The notes under the pieces: generated by a model | Told to the model about the DNA's origin: nothing | Databases searched by the model: none | What the model saw: the letters and a program-made list of their open reading frames with translations, nothing else | Shown here: piece after piece, positions 9,650-17,098 of the stretch | How positions within the stretch are numbered: position 1 is the stretch's first letter | How the letters are laid out: every line of letters begins with the position of its first letter | Translations under genes and position numbers: made by a program | NCBI GenBank assembly: GCA_046705265.1 | Contig: JBJKQL010000062.1 | Span: 1-64,000 of the forward strand | Reading direction: 5' to 3' | DNA length: 64,000 nucleotides | Source: JAJYTL01 sp046705265 | GTDB lineage: Bacteria > Pseudomonadota > Alphaproteobacteria > Ferrovibrionales > Ferrovibrionaceae

Positions 9650-10126
9650 ATGACCTTGCGCGCCGGCTTCTCGTCCATTGCAGGCAAAATTCATTTCGTG
9701 GTTATTCCCTTGACCATAATCGCTCTTGGTTCGGGCATAGCCTGGGCGGCGCCACCTATCCGCGTTAGCACCCCCTGGTTCCGCTATTTGCTTAGCGGCG
9801 TTCCCGCGGGCGGCTACATGACCCTGAGGAATACCACGGCCGAGCCTGTCGCGCTGACCGGTGCCAGCTCACCCGCCTGTGAAATGATGATGCTGCATCG
9901 GACGGAACATTCCGGCGGCCAGGAGCGCATGGTTCCGGTCAAGCGGATCACGATACCCGCGCACGGCACCTTCCGTTTCGCCCCTGGCGCCTATCATGTG
10001 ATGTGCATGAAGCCGAAAATGCATGTCGGCGAAACGGTTCCGGTAACGCTGCGTTTTGCCGATGCGCCGCCCTTGACCACGCAATTCCGCGTTTACGGCG
10101 CGACGGGAAGGCCGTCTGGACGGTGA
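9650..10126 (+). CDS. PCu(A)C-type periplasmic copper chaperone
   Basis: 158 residues. A signal peptide of about 33 residues (cleavage after GSGIAWA) is followed by one PCu(A)C domain. The copper ligands of the H(M)X10MX21HXM pattern are visible as the Met/His cluster MMMLHRTEH, the Met of QERM, and the C-terminal HVMCM. Family members pass Cu(I) to the CuA or CuB site of cytochrome oxidase with SCO proteins. The next gene's GTG overlaps this stop codon, and a SCO gene ends the cluster, so the role fits. No strong ribosome-binding site precedes ATG 9650. Confidence 0.9.
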   Translation: MTLRAGFSSIAGKIHFVVIPLTIIALGSGIAWAAPPIRVSTPWFRYLLSGVPAGGYMTLRNTTAEPVALTGASSPACEMMMLHRTEHSGGQERMVPVKRITIPAHGTFRFAPGAYHVMCMKPKMHVGETVPVTLRFADAPPLTTQFRVYGATGRPSGR

Positions 10127-10868
10127 TCTATCAGGTTCTGGCGCCCGCTTTATCCGTCATCGTCATTGCCGCCATTACGCTCGGCACTGCGGCAGCGAGC
10201 GGCGACCTGTCGACGGGTAAGGCGATCGTGCGTGACGGCACCACGTCAGGGGTCGTCCCTTGCATGGCCTGCCATGGCTTGCGACTGCAGGGAAACGCCG
10301 CGATCGGTGCCCCGGCGCTTGCGGGCGCACCGCAAGACCAGACACTGACCGCATTTGACGCAATCGCGGACAACAAGATCGGTGACAACTACGTTATGCG
10401 GACCGACGCTCGTTCGCTGAGCCCGTGGCAGCGCAAGGCTGTTGCCGACTATCTCAGAAGTCTTCGGAAGAGTAGCGTCGCGCTCCCCGTCATCGCTCCA
10501 AACCTTTCATCGGCCGACATCATTCGACTCTCGACCGGCGCCGAAATCGTACAGCACGGAACGTCCGCCGGCGTGGCACCCTGCGCGACGTGCCATGGAT
10601 CCCTGCTGCAGGGGGACACATCGCTTGACGCCCGGCGCTAGCTGGGATGCCTGAAAACCGAACGCTCTCCGCACTGGATGCGATCGCCGCAGAAAGGACG
10701 GGCAAGACGGACACCATGCGAAACATCGCCCGCTTGTTGACCCCAACGCAACGCAAGGCCGTGGCCGCTTTTCTGGCACGCGTGGAACCTGCCAACCGGC
10801 ATCACGACTCGGGCACGGCGAAGACCCAGCGTTTACCATCCAGAAAATCTCCGGAGGCTTTGCCATGA
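10123..10868 (+). pseudogene. Dihaem cytochrome c, disrupted by one frameshift
   Basis: The GTG at 10123 overlaps the previous stop (GTGA) and starts a signal peptide (MIYQVLAPALSVIVIAA). The first haem site CMACH begins at residue 47, with a distal Met in NYVMRTDARSLS. The second site CATCH begins at residue 154. The frame then stops at TAG 10639-10641. Adding one C to the CCC at 10631-10633 restores DAPALAGMPENRTLSALDAIA and a second Met-ligand domain (KTDTMRNIARLL), open to 10868, where it overlaps the SCO start. Repaired, the protein is 248 residues and resembles c4/c553-type dihaem cytochromes. Either a fresh inactivating deletion or a sequencing error would explain it. As read, the second domain lacks its axial Met. 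Confidence 0.85.
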
Positions 10869-11500
10869 GCGAGGTCAGCGGATGGCGCCTGGCCGCGCGG
10901 TTCGCGATGATCTTTGCGGCCGCGCTTCTTCTTGCCGGGTGCCAAAAGAGCTGGAAACTTGATCCCCAGGACTTCATCGCGAACAAGGCCTACCCGCCGC
11001 TCAAATTCGACCTTGTGGAGGCCGAAACTGGCAATGCCGTCACGCAGGCCGACTTTCGCAGCAAGATCGTGATGCTTTACTTCGGTTACACGAACTGTCC
11101 CAATGTTTGCCCGCTGACGCTAAGCGACACGGTGCGGATTTTCCACATGATCGGCAAAGATGCTCGGGATATCCGGTTCCTGTTCGTCACCGTCGATCCC
11201 CGGCGCGACACCTTACCGGTAATAAAGAAATACATTGCCCTCTATGGATCCAAGGAGATCCTTGGGCTTCGCGGCGGCGCGGCGGGACTGCATGATGTGG
11301 CCACTCGATACCATGCAGGCTATTCGGTTCATCCCTCTCCTGATCCGACGAAGTACACAGTTACGCATTCGGCCGCCATAACCGTGTTCAATCGGGAAGG
11401 AAAGGCTGAATTCATCATCACCGGCCTGGCAAGCCAACATCCGGACCTCAAGGGTATCGCTCGAGATCTGAATTACCTCACCGAACATGACGCTATTTGA
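10865..11500 (+). CDS. SCO1/SenC-family copper metallochaperone lipoprotein
   Basis: 211 residues. The N-terminus is a lipoprotein signal ending LLLAGC (lipidated Cys26), followed by a thioredoxin-fold domain with CPNVC (Cys78, Cys82) and a distal His168 in VTHSAA. These are the three copper ligands of SCO proteins, which help assemble the CuA centre of cytochrome c oxidase. The conserved FVTVDPRRDT block is also present. ATG 10865 overlaps the stop of the cytochrome frame (ATGA), so the PCu(A)C, cytochrome c and SCO genes form one coupled operon. Confidence 0.95.
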   Translation: MSEVSGWRLAARFAMIFAAALLLAGCQKSWKLDPQDFIANKAYPPLKFDLVEAETGNAVTQADFRSKIVMLYFGYTNCPNVCPLTLSDTVRIFHMIGKDARDIRFLFVTVDPRRDTLPVIKKYIALYGSKEILGLRGGAAGLHDVATRYHAGYSVHPSPDPTKYTVTHSAAITVFNREGKAEFIITGLASQHPDLKGIARDLNYLTEHDAI

Positions 11501-11614
11501 GTACAGCCAATCCCGAAATGCCCCTCTTGCACTGAGGCCAATCGTCCACCTGAAGGCGCCAAACCGCGTATTGGCCCAAGTGAAGCGAATGCGCTTGGTT
11601 ACGCCGGGCTTCGG

Positions 11615-11884
11615 ATGGCGCTCCCGGCCAGGCCAGGAAGGGGCTGTGAATTGCCTTGCTTCGCCTTCATGGCTCTCGGCCTCGCCATGGCGCTGGCGCT
11701 TTTTCCCGTAGTTGCCTACCATGGCCGGTTCGTGCCTCTCTTCCAACGCATGATGTCCCGATTGCCAGCGTCGAATCGCTTTCGTCCACCTCGGCTTCCC
11801 GGACCCGAGCCAGCATCGTCCGAGGTTTCGTCACGGCCCGCGCCGCAACCGACCTTACCATCTCTCGCCATGGGGGCCTGGTGA
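11615..11884 (+). CDS. Small hypothetical ORF coupled to the NUDIX gene
   Basis: 89 codons with one hydrophobic segment (FMALGLAMALALFPVVAY) and a Pro/Ser-rich tail. I do not recognise it. The only argument for it is that its TGA (11882-11884) overlaps the ATG of the NUDIX gene. No clear ribosome-binding site is seen, and it may be a chance frame. The rest of 11501-11883 shows nothing. Confidence 0.25.
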   Translation: MALPARPGRGCELPCFAFMALGLAMALALFPVVAYHGRFVPLFQRMMSRLPASNRFRPPRLPGPEPASSEVSSRPAPQPTLPSLAMGAW

Positions 11885-12567
11885 TGGACGAGGCAGTCTC
11901 GCCGCGCCGCTTGCTTCGGCCAAAGGATGCGGCGACACTCATTATCTACCGCCGCCACCAGGGGGTGCTTCAGGTGCTGATGGGCGAACGCCACGCCGAC
12001 CACGTGTTCATGCCCAATCGCTACGTTTTCCCAGGAGGCCGCCTTGACCGCGCTGATTTCCGGGTGCGCGTAGCGCGTCCGTTGCGGCCACAGGTGGCGG
12101 CACGGTTATGTCGGGCGGCCGAGCCCGCGCGGGCGCAGGCTCTGGCGCTCGCCGCTGTCCGCGAGACCTTCGAGGAGACCGGCCTTGTCATCGGCGAGCC
12201 CGATCCGGAACCCGGCCGGCCGGTTCCGGTAATTTGGCGCGATTTTTTCGCCACCGGCGCTGCGCCGGCGCTCGATCGCTTGGATTACGTAGTACGCGCC
12301 GTTACGCCACCCGGCAGACCGCGGCGCTTCAATGCACGGTTCTTCCTGGTCGATGCCGAAGCAACCCAGGGTGTGGTAAAGAGCAGTGGTGAACTTTTGG
12401 CACTCAACTGGATTTCACGCGAGGAGGCACTCGGGCTCACGCTTGCCCGCATTACCGAGATCGTCCTGGAACGACTGCCCGATCTTATCGCCAGACCGGA
12501 AGCGGCGGATCGCCCGGTGCCGCTATTTCTTGCCCGCCATGGCCGTCAAGTGATGGACGAGGAATAG
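11884..12567 (+). CDS. NUDIX hydrolase
   Basis: 227 residues from ATG 11884. The catalytic core AAVRETFEETGLVIGE matches the REUXEEXGU part of the Nudix box near residue 85. The upstream Gly belongs to the VFPGGRLD block, so the box is split by an insertion, as in the larger CoA-diphosphatase-like Nudix proteins. Such enzymes cleave nucleoside diphosphates linked to another group; the substrate here is unknown. A frame upstream stays open to about 11656, but its residues look random, so the ATG is preferred. Confidence 0.85.
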   Translation: MDEAVSPRRLLRPKDAATLIIYRRHQGVLQVLMGERHADHVFMPNRYVFPGGRLDRADFRVRVARPLRPQVAARLCRAAEPARAQALALAAVRETFEETGLVIGEPDPEPGRPVPVIWRDFFATGAAPALDRLDYVVRAVTPPGRPRRFNARFFLVDAEATQGVVKSSGELLALNWISREEALGLTLARITEIVLERLPDLIARPEAADRPVPLFLARHGRQVMDEE

Positions 12568-12603
12568 CCGCGGCCCCTGAACGGAGCACAGCTCGGCCGA
12601 GCC

Positions 12604-12631
12604 TTGACTTCTTGAGACCGGCGGCTATCTT
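12604..12631 (+). promoter_or_regulatory. Candidate sigma-70 promoter for rpmG
   Basis: TTGACT (12604-12609) and TATCTT (12626-12631) are separated by 16 bases and lie about 33 bases before the rpmG start. Spacing and hexamers are close to consensus, and the position suits a monocistronic ribosomal-protein gene. Confidence 0.55.
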
Positions 12632-12663
12632 CGCCTCATCCGCTCGCAGAGGATAATGGCGCT

Positions 12664-12831
12664 ATGGCGAAACCGACAACCGTAAAGATTAAGCTGGTGA
12701 GTTCCGCCGATACCGGCTTCTATTACGTCACCAAGAAGAATCCGCGCACCAAGACGGAAAAGATGTCGTTGAAGAAATACGACCCGGTTGCCCGTAAACA
12801 CGTGCTGTTCAAGGAAACGAAGATTAAGTAG
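12664..12831 (+). CDS. rpmG: 50S ribosomal protein bL33
   Basis: A 55-residue basic protein (MAKPTTVKIKLVSS...) of exact family length, with the usual KNPRTKTEKMSLKKYDP core and the ending ETKIK. No Cys residues are present, so this is the zinc-independent (C-minus) paralogue form. AGAGGAT lies 7-13 bases before the ATG. It is flanked by its own candidate promoter and a hairpin terminator, so it is probably transcribed alone. Confidence 0.97.
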   Translation: MAKPTTVKIKLVSSADTGFYYVTKKNPRTKTEKMSLKKYDPVARKHVLFKETKIK

Positions 12832-12851
12832 CCCCGCCTGACGGCGGGGCT
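12830..12851 (+). terminator. GC-rich hairpin after rpmG
   Basis: AGCCCCGCC (12830-12838) pairs perfectly with GGCGGGGCT (12843-12851) across a TGAC loop, beginning inside the rpmG stop codon. No T-tract follows, so it could act as an RNA 3' stabiliser or a weak terminator. Confidence 0.6.
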
Positions 12852-13047
12852 ATGGCCGGGTGTGCGGATTTCGGTTACGCCGGGCAGGCCCGCTGGCTGC
12901 GGCACATTGGCGTTGAACGGCAAGACCGCTTAATGACGATTACCTCTCGATATCCGATAAGATAGGTGACTTATTCCGATTAGATCTTCATCTGGATAAT
13001 GCGCGCCGGCACGGCAGTCGCCTCAAGCACGATCTTGCCCGTACGGA

Positions 13048-14412
13048 TCAAGGTCGGGTTATCACCCGATCACGCCCCCCCTGCTTCGCCGCATAAAGTG
13101 CCTCGTCGGCACGCTTGATCGCGACCTCCGGCTTTTCATCGGGATAGGCGACGGTAACCCCGATCGAACAAGTAAGAGGGATTGGCGCGCCGGTACCCTT
13201 ACCCGCAATCGGCATCTTCGCGATGCGCGCGCGGACGCGCTCGGCAACCCGGGTTGCGGTGTTGAGATCAGTGTCGGGCATGACAACGACGAATTCCTCG
13301 CCCCCAAAGCGCGCCACGAGATCGGCGGTACGGACGCAGTGGGTGATGCGGTTGGCGAATTCCTTCAGAACCTCGTCTCCGGCATCGTGGCCATAGGTGT
13401 CATTGACCGCCTTGAAGTGATCGACGTCGAGCATCAAGAGCGCGAAGCGAGTCGCCCCATCGCGTCCCCGTCGCATGATGGTCTCAAGATGGTGAGTGAC
13501 GTAGCGGCGATTATAGACCCCCGTCAAAGGATCGGTCACGGCAAGCTCAAGGGTGCGGTGATAATTGGCGCGCAACCGATCTTGATAGAACTTGCGCCGC
13601 ACCTGAGTCGCGCAGCGGGCAAGGAGTTCGTTGCGATCCAAGGGCTTCATTAGGTAATCGGTGACGCCAATCTCGAGGCCCTTGATCACGCGCCCGCGAT
13701 CACCGTCGCCAAGTACCAGAATCGGCACTTGGCGCGTTTCCTCGGCGCTGCGCAACTGCGCGCAAAGGCGCAGACCGTCGCCGCCTTTCAGCGACAGGCT
13801 GGTGACAATCAGATCGAACGCCCCACCCCGCGCAAGCGCGAGTGCTTCGTCACAGGAGGATTCGAACGTAAGATCATAGTGTGGGGCGAAGGCGTCCTTC
13901 ATCCGCGTAACTTCGCTCGGAAAATCCTCCACGACGAGAAGGCGGGCGCCCTCGACGTCGACCCCAACGCTGCCGCCTTCGAATTCTGGCATGCCCAAAA
14001 CTTGCGAAGTTTCCTCGCGCAAGCGAAATTCGTCGGTCATCATCTTGAGCCGCACCAGCGAACGAACGCGGGCAAAAAGCTCCAGGTCGTCAAGCGGCTT
14101 GGTAAGGAAATCATCGGCACCGGCTTCGAGGCCGCGTACACGGTCGCTGCGCTCACCGAGCGCAGTCACCATGACGACTGGAATATGGCTGGTTTTTCCA
14201 TCGGCCTTAAGGCGGCGACACACCTCGAACCCATCCATCCCGGGCATCATGACATCGAGAAGAATGAGATCGGGTTGGGATTCAACGGCGCATTTTAGGC
14301 CATCCGGCCCGTTCATCGCCGTCACCACCTCGAAATACTCGGCGCCGAGCTTGGCTTCGAGCAATCTTACGTTCGGAGCAACGTCATCAACGACGAGGAT
14401 GCGCGCCGACAT
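13048..14412 (-). CDS. pleD: PleD-type response regulator diguanylate cyclase
   Basis: 454 residues arranged receiver-receiver-GGDEF. The first receiver has the acceptor Asp53 in LILLDVMMPGMDGF. The second (about 155-275) has lost it, reading LIVTSLSLKGGDG, as expected for the PleD dimerisation adaptor. The cyclase has an intact GGEEF active site, and RTAD five residues before it is an inhibitory I-site, so product inhibition is predicted. PleD makes cyclic di-GMP at the cell pole and controls the motile-to-sessile switch. The start lies two bases after the divK stop; the two form an operon. Confidence 0.97.
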   Translation of the reverse strand: MSARILVVDDVAPNVRLLEAKLGAEYFEVVTAMNGPDGLKCAVESQPDLILLDVMMPGMDGFEVCRRLKADGKTSHIPVVMVTALGERSDRVRGLEAGADDFLTKPLDDLELFARVRSLVRLKMMTDEFRLREETSQVLGMPEFEGGSVGVDVEGARLLVVEDFPSEVTRMKDAFAPHYDLTFESSCDEALALARGGAFDLIVTSLSLKGGDGLRLCAQLRSAEETRQVPILVLGDGDRGRVIKGLEIGVTDYLMKPLDRNELLARCATQVRRKFYQDRLRANYHRTLELAVTDPLTGVYNRRYVTHHLETIMRRGRDGATRFALLMLDVDHFKAVNDTYGHDAGDEVLKEFANRITHCVRTADLVARFGGEEFVVVMPDTDLNTATRVAERVRARIAKMPIAGKGTGAPIPLTCSIGVTVAYPDEKPEVAIKRADEALYAAKQGGRDRVITRP

Positions 14413-14414
14413 GA

Positions 14415-14780
14415 TCAGTCAAGAAACCGCCGCACGGTTTCGATGAATTTTCCCACCGAAATCGGCTTGGCGATGTAAGCTTCGCACCCGCCTTCGCGCA
14501 TCTTCTCTTCGTCCCCCTTCATGGCGAAAGCCGTGACCGCGACGACCGGGATCGAACGTAAACTTTCGTCTTCCTTGAGCCATTTTGTGACTTCAAGGCC
14601 AGAGACTTCCGGCAACTGAATATCCATAAGTATGAGGTCAGGCCGGTGCTCACGCGCAAGGGCCAGCGCCTCGATTCCATCCCGGCTTTGCAGGATATCG
14701 TAACCGTGGGCATCGAGAAGATCATGAAATAGCTTCATGTTCATCTCATTGTCTTCAACGATGAGGACGGTTTTTTTCAT
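14415..14780 (-). CDS. divK: DivK single-domain response regulator
   Basis: 121 residues forming a lone receiver. It has the acidic pocket (IVEDNEMN), acceptor Asp53 in LILMDIQLPEVSG, a Thr switch in VAVTAFAM and the Lys of YIAKPIS. There is no output domain. In Caulobacter, DivK-P binds DivL and blocks CckA-CtrA signalling; a DivL-type kinase is encoded at 47975-50461 here, so both partners are in the window. GGAAAG precedes the ATG. Confidence 0.96.
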   Translation of the reverse strand: MKKTVLIVEDNEMNMKLFHDLLDAHGYDILQSRDGIEALALAREHRPDLILMDIQLPEVSGLEVTKWLKEDESLRSIPVVAVTAFAMKGDEEKMREGGCEAYIAKPISVGKFIETVRRFLD

Positions 14781-14903
14781 CTTTCCACTATGAATTGTGA
14801 GATTGGGCGCTGCGCAATCGGCCCCCTTGTTTTAACAGCGCAATTTCGTCCCGCCAAGACGACACATCACCGAAAAACGACGCTCGATGAAACGGCATTA
14901 GTG

Positions 14904-14918
14904 TTAAATTTCCGTTTA
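14904..14918. promoter_or_regulatory. CtrA-box-like sequence upstream of divK
   Basis: TTAA-N7-TTTA, one mismatch from the CtrA consensus TTAA-N7-TTAA. It lies about 125 bases before the divK start, in the 287-base gap shared with the divergent aminopeptidase gene. divK is a CtrA target in Caulobacter; binding here is inference only. Confidence 0.3.
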
Positions 14919-15067
14919 CTCTTGGATATCGTTCAAAGATTGCGCCAAAGCCCCAGGGGATGGGCCAACCGGGGTCCCGGAAGGTACGACCATCGCGTGA
15001 ATCCGCCCCCGGTTGCCGAGACTCCGCACCACCGGCATAATCGCCACACCGGATAGGAGTGTATCGC

Positions 15068-17098
15068 ATGGTATCTGCAGCGGCACCGGACGCTCTTGCG
15101 GCCGAGCGAGTGGAGGCTGGTACGGAGAATCGCCCGGCTGAGGGAATCGCCGATTTTATTGCCGGCATAGCCGCCGCGCCGACGACCCTCGCCGGATTTC
15201 CCGGGCTCAGCCTAATCGCCCGACCCGACAGCGAGGAGGCCCGCCGGATCGCCGCAGCGGCCACGGCGGCGGCGCAGCGGTTTCGTGAGGCGCTGGACAA
15301 TCCCGGCGCTTCGACGGGGCGTCTCGAAGCGTTACGTGCGGAGCTCAGAAGGCGCAGCCTGACCGGCTTCGTAATCCCGCGCACCGACGAATATCACGGC
15401 GAATACGTACCTCTCAGGGCGGAACGGCTACGCTGGCTGACCGCGTTCAGCGGTTCGGCAGGCCTTGCCGTGGTGCTGGAAGGGCGCGCCGCAGTTTTTA
15501 CCGACGGCCGCTACACGCTGCAGCTTCGCGAGCAGATCGATACCACCCGGTTCGAGCCCCGCCATATTATCGCAGAGCCGCCCGACGCATGGTTGGCCGA
15601 GACGCTGACGCCTGAAGACCGGCTCGGCTACGATCCCTGGCTTCATACGGTCGGCGAAGTCGCGCGATATCGTGAAGTCTGCGCTCGCGCCGGCGCCATC
15701 CTGATCGCCGTCGAAGACAATCCGGTGGACACGGTTTGGACCGATCAACCGCCGCCACCGCTTTCCCCCGTGATGACGTTGCCGCTGACCTATGCCGGTG
15801 AAACCTCACCGGCGAAGCGCAGCCGCATTGCGAAAGAAATTGCGAAGAACGGCGCCGATGCGGCTGTCCTGACGCTGCCCGAATCAATCGCTTGGCTGCT
15901 CAATATTCGAGGAGGCGACGTACCGCATACGCCGCTTGCGCTTTGCTTTGCCATTCTCGCGGCCAACGGCACCGTTGATCTCTTTATCGATCAACGCAAG
16001 CTCAATTCGACGCTTACCGACGATCTTGGCACCGAGGTCGTCATCCGGCCGATCGCCGAGTTCGGGATGACGCTCGACGCGCTTGGCCGAGCCGGCCGAT
16101 GCGTGCAGGCCGATCCCGTAACTGCAGCCGCCTGGGTTTTCAATCGTCTGGAAGCAGCTGGCGCGAGCCTTCGCCGCGAGACGGATCCCTGCCTCCTGCC
16201 GAAGGCATGCAAGAACGCGGTTGAGATCGCTGGAAGCCGCAAGGCACACCTTCGCGATGGCACTGCCGTGGTGCGTTTTCTCGCTTGGCTCGACGGAGCG
16301 GTGCAAAGCGGCATCGATGAGATTGGCGCTGCGGCGAAGCTTGGTCTCTTCCGCGCTGAGAACGAACTCTTTCGCGACCTTTCTTTCCCGACCATATCAG
16401 GCGCGGGATCAAACGGAGCCATCGTCCATTATCAGGCAACGCAGAAAACCAATCGGCAGCTCAAGCCAGGCATGCTTTATCTTGTCGATTCTGGCGCACA
16501 GTATCTCGACGGCACCACCGACATTACGCGCACGGTCATACTGGGTGAGCCCAGCGGCGAAATGCGCGACCGCTTCACCCGCGTGCTTAAAGGTCACATT
16601 GCGCTCGCCACTTGCCTTTTTCCCATCGGCACCACAGGCCAGCAGCTTGATACGCTCGCGCGTCATCCCTTATGGCAGGCTGGTCTCGATTACGATCACG
16701 GAACGGGACACGGGGTCGGCAGTTTCCTCTCGGTCCACGAGGGGCCGCAACGCATCGCCAAAGCCGGCACCCTGATCGCGCTTCAACCTGGCATGATCGT
16801 CTCGAACGAGCCTGGCTATTACAAAGCCAACGCCTATGGTATCCGGATCGAGAACCTGGTGTCGGTGGTGGAAGTCGTGGCGCCGCCCGGCGCCGACCGA
16901 AAGCTCCTCGGCTTCGAAACCTTGACCCGCGCACCTATCGACCGCAAGCTGATCGACGCAAGCTTGATGACGGCCATGGAAATCGCCTGGCTCGATAGCT
17001 ATCACGCCGCGGTCAGAACCGAACTCATGCCGTTTCTCGATGCCGCCACCGCAGCTTGGCTGGAAGCCGCGACGGCACCGCTTTCGAGCTTAAAATGA
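15068..17098 (+). CDS. Xaa-Pro aminopeptidase (aminopeptidase P, M24 family)
   Basis: Removes an N-terminal residue next to proline. ATG 15068, with GGAG eight bases upstream, gives 676 residues; a GTG at 15059 is in frame but overlaps that GGAG. Two creatinase-like N-terminal domains (EYHGEYVPLRAERLRWLTAF) precede the pita-bread catalytic domain. The metal ligands are visible in YLVDSGAQYLDGTTDITRT, GTGHGVGSFLSVHEGP and IVSNEPGYYK. The first ~85 residues, before the aminopeptidase P core begins near LRAELRRRSL, are extra. The last nine bases overlap the convergent ligA. Confidence 0.93.
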   Translation: MVSAAAPDALAAERVEAGTENRPAEGIADFIAGIAAAPTTLAGFPGLSLIARPDSEEARRIAAAATAAAQRFREALDNPGASTGRLEALRAELRRRSLTGFVIPRTDEYHGEYVPLRAERLRWLTAFSGSAGLAVVLEGRAAVFTDGRYTLQLREQIDTTRFEPRHIIAEPPDAWLAETLTPEDRLGYDPWLHTVGEVARYREVCARAGAILIAVEDNPVDTVWTDQPPPPLSPVMTLPLTYAGETSPAKRSRIAKEIAKNGADAAVLTLPESIAWLLNIRGGDVPHTPLALCFAILAANGTVDLFIDQRKLNSTLTDDLGTEVVIRPIAEFGMTLDALGRAGRCVQADPVTAAAWVFNRLEAAGASLRRETDPCLLPKACKNAVEIAGSRKAHLRDGTAVVRFLAWLDGAVQSGIDEIGAAAKLGLFRAENELFRDLSFPTISGAGSNGAIVHYQATQKTNRQLKPGMLYLVDSGAQYLDGTTDITRTVILGEPSGEMRDRFTRVLKGHIALATCLFPIGTTGQQLDTLARHPLWQAGLDYDHGTGHGVGSFLSVHEGPQRIAKAGTLIALQPGMIVSNEPGYYKANAYGIRIENLVSVVEVVAPPGADRKLLGFETLTRAPIDRKLIDASLMTAMEIAWLDSYHAAVRTELMPFLDAATAAWLEAATAPLSSLK

